From Bigelowiella natans CCMP2755 (lineage: Eukaryota > Cercozoa > Chlorarachniophyceae): a stretch of 20,521 nucleotides of DNA. The notes under the pieces were generated by a model. It ran no database searches. It was not told the origin of the DNA and saw only the letters and a list, made by a program, of their open reading frames with translations. The stretch lies in the NCBI GenBank assembly GCA_000320545.1, contig ADNK01003368.1, positions 1 to 20,521 on the forward strand. Direction: 5' to 3'. Within the stretch, counting starts at the first letter, position 1. Each line of letters starts with the position of its first letter. The position numbers and the translations under genes are program-made. Below are positions 1-12,227 of this stretch, piece by piece.

Positions 1-309
1 AACCCTACCCTAACCCTAACCCTAACCCTAACCCTAACCCTAACCCTAACCCTAACCCTAACCCTAACCCTAACCCTAACCCTAACCCTAACCCTAACCC
101 TAACCCTAACCCTAACCCTAACCCTAACCCTAACCCTAACCCTAACCCTAACCCTAACCCTAACCCTAACCCTAACCCTAACCCTAACCCTAACCCTAAC
201 CCTAACCCTAACCCTAACCCTAACCCTAACCCTAACCCTAACCCTAACCCTAACCCTAACCCTAACCCTAACCCTAACCCTAACCCTAACCCTAACCCTA
301 ACCCTAACT
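1..309. repeat. Telomere, (CCCTAA)n
   Basis: About 51 head-to-tail copies of the hexamer CCCTAA (TTAGGG on the other strand) run from the first base to about 309, where they pass directly into unique sequence (ccctaactatgagccctgg). The C-rich strand reading 5' to 3' from the tip is the orientation expected at the left end of an assembled chromosome. The array is perfect except near the very tip, where one unit has lost an A (AACCCTACCCT at 1-11). No degenerate telomeric zone separates the array from the subtelomere. Confidence 0.98.
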
Positions 310-1970
310 ATGAGCCCTGGCAAACCTGCAATGAATCACGTGAACGTGCACTTGGAAGCTTTTCGCGCGACCAAGCGCGTCACGTGATGTGATGGACATT
401 GGATTTGCTCGCATTTTTCTGAATTTTTTCCTGCACATCACACTGGGTCAAACACACGCGCAAAAGCATTCAAAACGTGGCAGAGAACAAACGCGCAGCG
501 TGCATCCTCTGCACAACGGGTGTGAATTTTCACACTTTGCGCGCTTGATGAGGCCTTGAAAATGGACATTTCGGTCAACACTTCGGTCATTTTTTGAGGT
601 TTGGCCATCGGACAAGTTCTGATGACTTTTCTTTGACCAACTGCAACTGCCTGCTGCTTCCAAGCACGTCGCAAAGCGCTGCACTGTTCACAACCCCGTC
701 GTTGTCGGGTTTGACGGAGCTGTGTTGTGGTGGAGCTGCTGCGCGTGAAGTGAGGCAGGTTTTTTGAAAATTGCAATGAAAAGTTCAGGAGTTCCATCAC
801 AAACGATTGTTGATCACTGCATCGCTGGAAGTTCTGTCACGAACAGCTAGTTGCTGCTGCTGCCGTGAGGTTGCGCCAAGGTCACACGTTGGTGCATGCA
901 GTGCCACACGTGCACGTGACGTTCCCTTCGCAACCGCAACGATCCAAGTTTCCAGAAGTGATCAATGACAATGGCGTCAATGTGCAGGCAGCACGTTGGC
1001 CACAAGTGATCAGAAGCATCAAGTGATGCGCGCGCTGTTGGAAGAGAGCGACCACAAGCAGATGGGCCGTTCCAGCACGCGACAAGAGGATGCCCCTGAC
1101 CCTCCAGCCCTGACAAACCTGCCCTGGCATGTTTTTGCCTGTCATGGAACGTCAATTGTGGACTGACCATTGGATTGCAGATTTTGTCATTGCACACGCC
1201 GGTGTTTCTTTCGAAATCGTTGTGCTTTGCTGCATTCTGTTTTGTGGATTGCTGCTTTGGCTGCAGGAATTGCTGTCGCATTTGTGGATCTGCCATTGCA
1301 CATCGTGAGAGTTTGATTTCGTGTTTTGCGTGCTCAGATCATGAGTGTCCATTGATGCAGAGTGACAGGCGTTGGGAGATGAACATGGGCTGTTTGTTGC
1401 GCCGACGTGAATGCACCAGTTGGCCAGCAAGCAGAGAGGATTCAAAATGAAGTTGCACGCACATGCATGCCCATGAGGTGCGTGTGTAGATGCCATGCAC
1501 ACGGCTGCAGAGTCAATGAAATTGTGTTTCATTTCATTTTGATTCAACTCATTCGATCGTCAGAGAAGACAACGCATCACACAGCAAGTCGTCATCATCT
1601 TTCCACACTCAGCGGTGTGCTCACAAACGAGGAGTAACCGAGCGGGTCCGCCGACTGCACCGTCAGATTTCGTAGCAGCAGCCCGTGTGACTGCGTGGAA
1701 TATCTGAAAGCAGCGAAGGGACGCAGAGAAAGTGACAGAAGAATCAGTAAACACGCAAAATGAATGCGCAATCTAGATGGTTCAAATGATGCATCTCGTT
1801 CCACACCTTTCATCGTCGTCATTCGTAAAATAAACCAGCTCCAATGACAAAGCCGCCCAGACAGCCCTTATGGCAGAAGGATTCAACGTCACGACCCCGA
1901 AGTTTGACCGACGTACCTCGGCCAAGTGGTAACGGACCTTTTACATCGGAAAAATCAGAAACAACACGCA
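310..1970. other. Subtelomeric DNA without a credible gene
   Basis: This 1.66 kb lies between the telomere and the 3' end of the pecanex-like gene. Open frames up to 149 codons exist on both strands, but they overlap one another, have biased His/Cys/Ser composition and resemble no family I recognise. I see no rRNA, tRNA or transposase remnant. The block holds four CACGTG palindromes (337-342, 381-386, 907-912, 913-918), the first two in the form TCACGTGA. Style and vocabulary resemble the other gene-poor blocks at 14.3-15.6 kb and 18.2-19.1 kb. The 3' UTR of the minus-strand gene may extend into its right edge. Confidence 0.6.
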
Positions 1971-4741
1971 TCACTCAATGCTCATGCTTCTCGTTGAGAG
2001 GGAAAAAAAAACATGCCACATCGCTTGAACACAACTTTCAACACCTTTTTTAAAAAAAAAAAACAACAACAGCAACAAATCGGCATTCCTATCTCGTGGT
2101 GTGCGAGTCGCTGCTGCATTGGGAGCCAATTTTTGACTTACCGGCTTAGAAAGCGAAGTGGGCTCCGATATGCTGAACAGGTGGGGCACTCCTGATTCAA
2201 CGCTTTCGCTCCATGACGAGGAAGTCTCTGGCCCTATGAACCAGCCCTCATCCTTGAAGTTCTGCATTCGTGCTAGGATCGATTTGAACAGCGTAGGATC
2301 TGTTCCTATTCGTGACGCAATGCTGCGAGGAGCCTCACCTTCGATGGCCAGGTCATACGCACACTTGAATGCTATGCGATAGGCTTCGATCGACAGGTCG
2401 AGCAAGCTGATCGATGGTAGTGATGATGACGACGATGATAATGGAGGTGAGGTTGATGTGCCTGCCCTCCTCCCTCTGGATTCGGATGCAACTACTACTC
2501 TACACCCTCGCATCCAGTCTATGAATTCCTTGCTTGCGCCGCTGCTCTTGCTGGGTCCATGATGGAACCTTGAACATGCAGACCGCACTCGAGACCTACG
2601 TATTCGTTATTCAACAAGTCACTCGGACGATGCCTAGTATCAATATCGACTGTTCTCCAAGGAGGGGGAGGGGAAGGGGGGGGGGGCATAGCAACAACCA
2701 GCCCTGAGCTCTCTCTGCAATACATTTGTCATCATCATAACCATCATTCTTACCGTATGTCGTACTCATCGCCTTTTCGCGACGACGTAGCGACTGTTCC
2801 TTCTCCACTCTTCTTCCACGGAAGTACTGATGCAGCCACTCCAGTGCGGTATGCGACATGTTTGAAGGAGGTCACTACTGCCGTTGTAACTCTAAATCGA
2901 AGACAAAGAATAGAATGAGGAAGGGTAACGAGCTCCTATGTTGCTCAACAAGGACTATGACATTTTCTGGATGGGTAACTACATTCTTATTATATGTACA
3001 TTGCGGTCATGTAGATTACAGCATCGTATCAAACCCCGTTGTTTCAGCAGTAGTAGTACCTTTTCCATAGACGCTCTTGCTCTGGCGATAAAACGCCATA
3101 TTCCGAGGGCAAACTCTTTAAAATACAATGTCCAGGCTGTTTCTCGTCGTCGATTTCCGATAAAGATTTTGCATTTGCTTCTCCTCTTCCTCCTCCTTGT
3201 TCAGCAGGGATACTGCCCCATTTCACCGCGTCACGCACTTTGCCGTTGTATATAGCTTCATGGACGGACTTGGAGAGGGAGACGGAAAACATCTTGTTGA
3301 GGCAATCGAGGAAGTCTCTGGAGTCCAAGATCCCCTGATGATGGCGATTTGAAACAGCAACAAACAGTGGCGGGGATGATGGTGATGATGATTATTGTTA
3401 TGATAGATCAGCAATGATGAGGGTGGATAGACGGCATAGGAGAACACAACGAACAAATACGTATGCATAATACAAAACGAGCCTGGGCGCGAGAGAAGAA
3501 AAGAGGGTGAGAGAGAATAAATGAGAGTGAGTGAGAGAGAGAGAAAGAGAGAGAGAGAATAAGCGAAGTATATTCGAAGAAGTTACCGTCATCAGCCCAG
3601 TTGTGTATTCATATGAATCGATTCCAATTGCACCAACAGGCTGCGCGGTGTTGAAGGGGTATGGGTTCAGCATCTTGGAGCAAACGCCTCCATCGCCCCC
3701 CCCCCCGTCGTCGGCGAACACGCTGTTTTCGATGATCCTGTCAACGACGTTTGCCTCTACGGTGTGGCAAGATGTTGTCTGGATATGAAAGTAAAAACAG
3801 CACTGAGGTCATCATGTTTCAAGCAGAGATGCAATCCATAGATCAGAACACGTGGGAATTATTATGTCTGATGAGAGGAGAGCTGTTACTACAATCCCCT
3901 TACATGCTAACCAACCGCGTAAGTGCCTATCACCGCTACGATTGTTCGAATTCTCTCGATTATCCACAACCTGCAGCTCTAAGCCTTTGACGGTGACGAT
4001 AACGTAGTCGTTGCCCTCCTCGAGCATCTAGCAAGATAACCATAATCACCGTAAGCATAGTAGTAGCATTTGAAAGTGGTTGGTGTGTTTAGACTCTGCT
4101 TATGAATCATCATAGTATTTATTATACCTGTACCCATACAAAGTAGGGTTCCTTTCGCAGAGCGAAGAAGTCCCCCGCCCTTGCTCTCGAGAGCATTCCA
4201 CTGGAGACGTGCCGCCGAATAGCCGCGAGAATGCTCGGAAGCATCTGCTTGTAGTAAGGAGTCGATGCGTCGTTGGAATGGTTGGAGGTTGAGCGAAGGA
4301 GCGATGGGAGGCACCGGAGGGGGCGGGGATATCCTAGAAGGAAGATAGGTAGGCCGAAGACAGGCACTACAGGAGCCATAAGAACGGATGATACGCATAT
4401 CACAGCGAAGTGAATCGGCGCCAACAGCACAGAGAGGGTGATTATCGTCGCCTGTGATAACGTGTGAAGCTTGGGATCTACGATATGAGAGACCGTTAGG
4501 CACACCGCGTACTCCAGTTTGCGAAGGAGATCACGGAGACGGTCCACGAACATGCAGCTTAGCATAAAAGCCGCACTAAACCTGGAAGCAAAAAGGAGGG
4601 CGCTTTAGTAATGATGCTGATGCTGATTCTGATGATGATGAGGATGATGAGGATGATGAGGATGATGATATTGGTGAAAGAATAATGATGAGAAGAAGAA
4701 TAAGAAGAATAAGAAGAATAAGAAGAAGAGGAGGAGGAGGT

Positions 4742-4773
<32 letters not shown>

Positions 4774-7300
4774 TGCAAATTGACCGTAATCCCCACGAGT
4801 CCGAAAGGCCTGTGAAGCTAAGAACTGCCACAACACCCGCCGCGTCAGCAGCCTTCCAAGTTGTCTGCCAAGCCGCTGTCGCTGCACCATGCACAAGGAT
4901 GGAGTAGAGGATCTTCTCCCTTGGGTTCGGCGTGACGCCCACGCACACGTAAGCGCTGATAAGCACGGCCATGAATGTCCTCAACGGAAGTTTGCCCAGT
5001 AGTAGTGTAAAAGGAGACCACCAGCAGCAAATCTACCAAAAGACAGACATAGACAGACAACTCGGCTTATCATACACTGCTTCAGAAGAAGCGCGCAATC
5101 GGTCCTTGCTACAAGCTCGCATTCGTATGCAACATATGGCGTATCTGATACTGCAAGCACTACCCTTTTGGTGCTGTCCTCTCGTCCTCCTCCTCCTCCT
5201 CCTCCTCCTTGACTGTCTTTGTCGCCGCCTTTTGGATGATCTACAGCTGGGGCTTTTGCAGCTGAAGCTTGTTCTCCAAGTGCCTTAGAATATACACAGA
5301 AACGTTATAAATTAATTATGCATACATGTACATACATGTACACATATGAACTTCTATATCGAACGCATCGTCGCTATATCTACCTGTTGAAGGGCTCTCA
5401 TAGCCTGTGCCACAGGAAGATCATGGGGGCTGCTTCGCAGCGTCCGCAGGATCTATTCATGCAACACCAATGGCGTATTTGAGGTGTGAATCTACGAAGA
5501 TGCTAACGAATTCTTTACACACACGCACACGTTATGTGAAAAACATATTTTGCAGTTATCATATAGCTTGTTAGCGCATGAATGAGTGAGTTTATGTGCG
5601 TTCTGAAGGGGCAGCAGCGACGGGGATGTGATTGTCGTCATCAATACAGAAAAGGCTGTAGAAATAACGATGTTGCGCCATCAGCGAAATCGCAAAGCCA
5701 CAACTCAAGCGGAGATAAGGTAATTCGTGAAGATAATGACTATTTTCAGCTAAACACTAACCTGTTGCTGGTTTTTCCCTTGTTGTAACATGGTAAGCGC
5801 AGCCCGAACGTTGGGGTCTGCAGTGTTATTGCTTGGAGCTGCCTCCTTCCCATCAGCTACTATAATTTTTACTTTACACCGCTGCTTGGGGGGGGATTCT
5901 CTGGAGGGGGAGGTGGATTGGTTGGGTTGATTGAAGCAGTGAACGAATGGATTAGCGAAGAAGCCACAGATGTATGGCCGGACTATTTCCCCTGAGACCC
6001 ATTTCAGGCACCAGAGGGCGATAATAATGAGTTCAAACGTACGCCTCAGTGTTGATGACCTGACTGTTATTGAAGAGGCTCCTGACATCGAAACCCCGAT
6101 CACAGCCCCAACACAGCATATAGCTACAAAGAACACCTTCTCCAGCCTCACTGTGGAAGAGCTCATGCTACCACAGAGGCATCTAGTCTCTCCACTACTA
6201 TTACTAGCAGCAGCAGCAGCAGCATCCCCTGCAACAACGCCGCTCGGAGAGCAAAGGGTCCTTGGAAAGATGTTCTCCAACGACACGATATACCCGAATC
6301 CGGTGCAGTATATGACCATTGCGGCCTCTGATATCGTGAAATACAGGCACGCAGCGACGAGGGAGCTTATAGCGCTGAGAGCAGCCATTCTCACTAACCG
6401 ATGGACGGATGCAGCAGGAGATCTACCGAAAAGTACAATAAGAATCTGCTCGAAAGCCCAGAGGAGCAACACATCGAGCTGGGGGAGAACTCCTAGCGGG
6501 TATAAAGCTAATGAAGAGGCGAATATTGCGCGGCCTGCGACACCGATGATATGCGGAATGGAACCCATTCTATAGCCCTACGAAAACGATTGAGATAGCG
6601 GTGATGATGATGATGTTGATGATGATGACGACAACGATGATGATTATTTGGAAATCTAGCTGCCACATCTTTACAAACATGACTTATTGCATACGAGGAC
6701 TTCCTTCTTCTTCCTCTAAAGACCCATCCATGCATGCAGCGGTGCACTATCTCTAACCCCTTTCTACACCAAAACGACGACGAAAAAACATAATAATCTT
6801 GTCCACACGTCGTGGCAAAGACAGAGAGTTTGTTTGTGCGCTATCGGCTGTTCTACAAGTATCAGTAATGACTTATTTCAAGTGCTTCTCTCAGCAGCAC
6901 CTACCCACTCAACAGCAATGAGAGCGAGCGCGTACACGGCACGCGTGTACGCGCCCAAGGCAGGTGTCCAGTTGGCTATTCCGTACTTCCCCCCCAGCTG
7001 CTCGTATTCCATGCTCGCAATACCATTCACTTCAACAGGGTTCTGTATTAACAGAGGATGAAGGATGGAGATTCCTATGCTAAGGCTGGAGAAGATGAAA
7101 AACAGCCACTGGTGGTAGGCCCCCGTAGGAAGAGAACCGACGACCCCGAGGATGATGATGCATATATTAGAAAAGAAACAAGATAAGTCAGATGCACCAG
7201 AGCAGCGTATGATTCATGATAAAATGCGGGATGATTACCGGAAAACAAATACACTATAATATAATGCACAAACACGGACATAAACATATAAATACATAAA

Positions 7301-7336
<36 letters not shown>

Positions 7337-7654
7337 TGTGTGTGTGTGTGTGTGTGTGTATGGCTCCTACCGAAAGATTTCATCTACAAACAATCTGACA
7401 ACGCTAGTTTTAAATACGTGCGAGGTTTCTCTTAGATCAATGGCGAGGTAGTATTGTCCTAGTGCTGCCACTGATATCGCAAAGAATCCCTATTTATAAG
7501 TGGTGAAAATGTGGTGGATGTGTTATCACAAACCATTTCTCCTTTTTAACATAGCTAGATACTACAAAATCTATTTATATCAATTTGGTCGTAATGTTGC
7601 AGTATCTTATTCTTTCGCTATCCCTTTTCCTCTCCATTACGTTCTCCCCCTTCC

Positions 7655-7694
<40 letters not shown>

Positions 7695-8145
7695 ACCCTT
7701 CCTCAAAACCGCCCATTTTGACTTACGATAACAACAATTACAAAAGAAGAATCAAGAGTATACCAACACACTCATCTTTCTAGTAGCCAAGATAACCTGC
7801 AGCATCGTCTGTCCTACGTGGCCTCCAGGGCCTTGCTTGTCAGGCATCACCAGTTGGAATGTTCCGCCGCATGTTTCGAAATCGAAGTCGTCTTCATCTC
7901 CGAGGTGCCCTCCGCCTCCTCCATTCCCCTTCTTCTCCCCCCCCCCGTCAAACATTTTCACAACGTTATCGCTCGCTGCCTTCTTTTGCACCTATGGCAG
8001 CATGGAGGGCTCGATGTCAGTCAAGACGGAGAAAACGATGTATTCGGGGGAGGGGGGTATCGAAAATACAGTTCGAAATCTAGTGCCCTGTGGACGATGG
8101 GTGTGATTTTTTTTTCTTACGTATTCCAGTCACTTAGACACATTG

Positions 8146-8176
<31 letters not shown>

Positions 8177-10225
8177 GGAGCAGTAGCAGCAGCAGCAGCA
8201 GTAGTAGTGGGAAGGCTGCGGTACGTAAGTGTGTATATGTCGTATTATGTTTCGGACCGAGCTGAGAGGAATCATTATTGCGCCGAACAAGAGCACTAAG
8301 CCTGATGCACTCCCTTGAAGAAGTGTATTTGGATTTGTACCGACGTTACCAATTTTCACATCATACATTGCCACAACAGCATCTACCTACTACTACCGAT
8401 CAGTATTGCATCTCAGCACAATGAAAAACAAAATAAAAGTCAAATCTTCAATTGGTTACTGTTTGTGCCATGAACATCCTCATCTCAAGTATTATTCATC
8501 ATATTGTTCATGTAGTACATGCTACTTTCCCACTACCCATTGCCACGTAGATAGATACCACACGCAACTGATAAAGCAAGGAAGGTACCAGCACCACTAG
8601 AATGCAATAGGCAAGGAGAGATGCCTGAAGGATGATGGTGATTATGGAAAAACTTCTTAAGTTTCGTGTCTGCATGCAACGGCACACAATGTGTGAGAGA
8701 GGGGGGAGAAATTAGGAGAAATTGAATTTAATAGACCTCCCCCCCTCCTTTTATTTCTCCTATGTTGTTGTTCTCTTTGATCTGAAGACCAGAAGTAGTG
8801 CTACTTACTACCTGCACTAGTGTAACGTAGCACGGTGGTTGATCTTCCAGCAGAAAACGAGCTCCCCCACAGATTGTGGATAACATCCTTAATGACAGTA
8901 AGTAGTGTTACAACGTGTCAGTTGGGGAATCGAAGAACCTATCTGCATGATGAATATGCGATGAGGAAGTGATATAACAACCGACCTTCTTCTAGCAAAT
9001 TCCGCCTTGTAAGGGGCCATTATCTTTGACACATCAGCTGCTGTATTGGCCTTAGCTAAGAAAAGCAGTCGATGATGATAAAACCAGATCAGCGAACATA
9101 GAGCACTGATTGCAATCCAGAAGTGTGCTATTTTCAACTCTTCCCTCCCTTCCTCGTTGCTCTCATTCCAATATAATAACATGCCTTACTATACTCCCTG
9201 ATCATCTCTCGATAAAGTCGTTCGTTATCTACGCGTTCTTATGCTTATTATTTAAATTAAAGCGTCCTGACAACAACCTTCTTCAAGCATCCTCTTTCTC
9301 TCTTCTATGGTGCTAAATGGTAGCAGCTTCGAACCCGAGGACGGGTTTTGAGATGGCGGCGGTCTACTTGGATTGTAGCTCCAGGCACCTTTTCTTTCAG
9401 GTGTAGGGCTGCTCTTCTTGTCTAGAGACGATATGAATCCTGCAATCTCCGGTAACGTTGGTTTTGTGCTCTTGCTTCCACCCGTCGCACTGACAAAGTT
9501 CGAAGAAACCGTAGCAGAATCATGATCATTTTCATGCGGGCTAAGGCGTTGGTTAGAAGATAACCTCGTATTGATGTCCTTGGAGCGAGCGAAAATACAA
9601 GAGACGGGTGAGCAATAGTAGAATTTGGGAGGAGAGATTGCAGGAGGAGGAAAATGAAGAAAATAAGAGAATGGGGATAAATTATTTGAGAGATAGAAAA
9701 AACAGTTAATGGGACCAACAGCCAGAATAAGAGTTGGCGTGATTAGACACGATGCATCATGCAACAAATTGTGACTTTCTACTTCTAACCACCTTATCCA
9801 ATTCCACCGTTGGCAACAATGAAAGGGATTTGTTTACCTCACTCATATGATGTTGAACAAAGTCTACATGTTATAACACACATTGTTAAATATATCGTCT
9901 CCGCTGTCCGAAGATTACTTACCGCCTACTGCGCCTTGGTTCCGAGCCCTACTTATCGCACTCGATATTTGGTTCTGAGATTCCACTGCTTGCTGGACTT
10001 CCTGTTGAATCTCCTTCTGCATGTCACGCATCGCTTTGGTACCGTCAACATTTGGATCGAATTCGTTGTTGTCGCTGTCGTCACTTGCTTCAATCATTCG
10101 GAGCCTTTAAAATCGACGGAAAACCACTATCAGTTACTTGAAAAAAGAAATTATAGAGAAGTAAAGGATTACATCCGATCGACATCGTCTTCTCCTCCAT
10201 CTTGCATGTTGCGTCGGATGTCCAT
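1971..10225 (-). CDS. Pecanex-like multi-pass membrane protein, about 21 exons
   Basis: Pecanex proteins are large multi-pass membrane proteins of the ER; the Drosophila one affects Notch signalling, and the biochemistry is unknown. My exons, high to low: 10225-10173, 10104-9923, 9863-9838, 9578-9278, 9184-8986, 8887-8812, 8386-8258, 7991-7797, 7489-7371, 7085-6905, 6577-5762, 5452-5384, 5283-5164, 5032-4785, 4581-4128, 4027-3971, 3778-3587, 3334-3060, 2891-2754, 2595-2142, then a short last exon near 1970-2055. Reading phases agree at every join up to 2142, giving about 1,430 residues. The N-terminus is acidic and Gln-rich; hydrophobic segments follow from about residue 190 to 980. Family marks are GLPIFLLGYPRP (about 981-992), then across exons 16/17 KGLELQ plus TTSCHTVEA (1070-1084), TGILD, and near the end WFIGPE with VPHLFSIS. 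Length is within the family range. The ATG at 10225 is the likely start; exon 1, the 26-nt exon 3, the exon 7/8 join and the last exon are tentative. Confidence 0.87.
2596..2753 (-). other. Pecanex intron with G/C homopolymer tract
   Basis: A 158-nt intron with a good donor (GTAAGA at 2753) and an acceptor ending GTAG at 2596. On the coding strand it contains a long C-rich pyrimidine stretch; on the plus strand this is a G-rich block at about 2660-2687 with a run of ten G. An alternative acceptor TTGCAG at about 2715 would make a 39-nt intron but does not keep the downstream frame open. Confidence 0.55.
3335..3586 (-). repeat. (GA)n/(CT)n purine-rich array in pecanex intron 17
   Basis: The 252-nt intron between the exon carrying SCHTVEA and the exon beginning GILD holds an interrupted GA/GAGT array at about 3489-3560 on the plus strand, that is CT-rich on the coding strand upstream of the acceptor. 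A trinucleotide GAT/CAT stretch lies at about 3375-3420. Confidence 0.7.
4582..4784 (-). repeat. Trinucleotide arrays (GAT, AAG, TAC) in pecanex intron 14
   Basis: The 203-nt intron between exons 14 and 15 consists almost wholly of successive triplet repeats on the plus strand: GAT-rich at about 4614-4672, AAG/AAT-rich at about 4690-4740, then TAC at about 4741-4773. The flanking exons join in phase (CG plus G giving Arg). The donor is a weak GTCAAT; a second possible donor lies 11 nt upstream. Confidence 0.7.
7086..7370 (-). repeat. (TA)n and (TG)n arrays in pecanex intron 9
   Basis: On the plus strand (AT)n spans about 7304-7332 and (TG)n about 7337-7359, just inside the donor of this 285-nt intron (GTAGGA at 7370). 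The acceptor at 7086 is preceded by a strong pyrimidine tract ending CTTCTCCAG. Confidence 0.8.
7490..7796 (-). repeat. (TC)n array in pecanex intron 8
   Basis: A (TC)n run at about 7657-7691 on the plus strand, GA-rich on the coding strand, sits mid-intron between the Gly/Asp-rich exon 8 and the membrane exon 9 (GFFAISVAALGQYYL). Phase is 0 on both sides. Confidence 0.75.
7992..8257 (-). repeat. (TTG)n and (CAG)n triplet arrays in or beside pecanex exon 7
   Basis: On the plus strand (TTG)n spans about 8145-8177 and a CAG/TAG run about 8181-8209. On the coding strand the exon 7 frame stays open through them, reading poly-Cys then poly-Asn, and ends at a good donor GTAAGA near 8120. I prefer the earlier donor after 8258 because it joins in phase to exon 8 at 7991. 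A longer or alternative exon 7 that includes these arrays cannot be excluded. Confidence 0.5.
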
Positions 10226-10701
10226 CGGCCGAATGAATGCTTTCAGAGCGGCGATTTGTTAGAGTTTGGCGTGGATTGGGATCGTCACTTGGATGATCAA
10301 TTAAATCTGTTCATCTTTCGTTCTATATATCTGGCTAGAATCGTGGAGGCGGTTACTTCGCACTCGTAATCGTAATCGCGCCGCCCCCCAGCACCCGACG
10401 TCGGTTGGTCGTTTCAGGCTAGTAGACCTTTGACCTGTGGAAGTCGTCTCTGGCCAACCTCTTTGTTACGCCTGCGACAATACAAATAGCCGAAAGGAGA
10501 GAGAAATTCAGCCGAATTTTGAATCTGAAAATTCGTTGTCGTACTTATAAAATATGTAATAATATATGATTGCGACATGAATAACTTTCTCTGTCGCGCA
10601 ATTCTCTTCGCTTCTTGAGCCCACCTTCGCTTCCCCCCGCGGCATTTGCTCGGACGCGAGCTGCAAATTGAACTCAAGCAAGAGGTTCCCTGCTCTGTAC
10701 G
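10226..10701. promoter_or_regulatory. Divergent intergenic region between pecanex-like and CHERP-like genes
   Basis: The 476 bp between the two inferred start codons must hold the 5' UTRs and promoters of both genes, or a shared bidirectional promoter. I see no clear TATA box placed for either gene; ctatatatctgg at about 10323-10334 is the only TATA-like stretch. A C-rich patch lies at about 10380-10395. Either transcript could start with a non-coding exon here. Confidence 0.45.
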
Positions 10702-10740
10702 ATGATACCAAGGGGAAGAGGAGGTTTAGGGATGCAGGGC

Positions 10741-10774
<34 letters not shown>

Positions 10775-12080
10775 TGCAACAACAACAGATGCAGCACCAG
10801 CTCGGAGGGCGAGGTGGCGGGGTTGCTCCTTTCCATCCTCAATATCAGCAGCAGCCTCAGTATCAGCAGCCTCCTCAACAGGTATCCACATTTACAGCCA
10901 AACAACTGCCACTTCAGCTTGTGATGCCAATTAGCTGCAGCAGCTGCTGCTACACAAAGGCGCGCGGTCCTCAGTTTCATATCTAATCAGCCTGAAATCT
11001 CCCTTGCCACATGTCTGAATTCCAGATTAAATGATGGTTCGTTTTTTATCAGTACTTTGGACATCATCCTCCTCCTCCTCACCATCCTCATATGATTCAC
11101 CCACCTCATGGGCGCGGACCAGCACCAGCTCCTGGCTATCATCCCCCCTTTCAAAAGCAGGCGCCCCAGCAGCCCTTCAATGGCGGAGGATACGGTTGAT
11201 AAGCATCCATACTTGTTGCAAAATAATTCCTCATTGGAGTCAGTTATATCGTTAGTTACTGTCGTGAATCTCTGCTGGGATCCATGAATGATGCGATGAT
11301 GTGATGATGGATGTTGGCAATTTGCCGCGATTTGGACAGGAGTTCCTCACCCTCAACCAATGGCAGGGGGACCTGCGACGGCCACACCCGGAGGAGGAGG
11401 AGGAGGAATGATGATGATGCCTGAGCAACCACCAGCAGAAGCACCACCGAACAATGAACTTAAAGATAGGATTGATAAGATGGCGGAATACTACATAAGA
11501 AACGGGCCAAGATTCGAACAGATGACGGTACGGATATAACATTCATTCTGCAAAAAAAGTTTCCATGCACATCTTTGTTGAATTGAATTTCCGTTATCTC
11601 TTACCCCACTTCTTCATCTTCTTCTTCCTATTCTTGATCTCCCTCAGCTGATGAAGCAGGGAGATAATCCGATGTTCCAGTTTCTGAAGAGGGGAAACGC
11701 TGAGCATCGTTACTATCGTTGGAGAATATACTCGCAGCAAGCCAACTTAAGCACCGACGACATTAAGGAGAGAATGGCGGTCCTGCGCAATTTCAAGTTT
11801 CCTACCAATCCACCGCCGTCACTATCAGACATGAATGATGAAAAGCGCGTCGCAGAAATTCTCTCAACGCTAACAATTGCGAAGGAATCTATCAAGTCTA
11901 GCAGGAAGGCTCTCATCCAGCTTTTAGGTTGGAGAATTATTAACATTCGTCGTAGTTGTGAGCTCATGGGTCTACTTCTACAGAACAGTCAGTTGTCAAT
12001 TTTGGTGAAAATAAAGTGTCGTTTACGATCGTGGAGAACAAATAGAGCAGTCACTGCACTAATGTTGATCAATACTTCTT

Positions 12081-12127
<47 letters not shown>

Positions 12128-12138
12128 TTCTCTCTCTG

Positions 12139-12227
<89 letters not shown>

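Noticed and set aside
847-1296. 149-codon minus-strand ORF in the subtelomere
   Set aside because: No recognisable domain, overlapped by other frames of similar quality; composition looks like non-coding DNA.
2715-2753. 39-nt intron in pecanex using the TTGCAG acceptor
   Set aside because: The resulting exon meets an in-frame TAA at 2607-2609 before the conserved C-terminal segment; the longer intron keeps the frame.
4971-5288. 105-codon plus-strand ORF with poly-Leu
   Set aside because: Overlaps pecanex exons on the other strand; the Leu run is the complement of the Gly-coding GGA repeat.
5970-6575. 201-codon plus-strand ORF
   Set aside because: It is exactly antisense to the long membrane exon of the pecanex-like gene and has no family resemblance.
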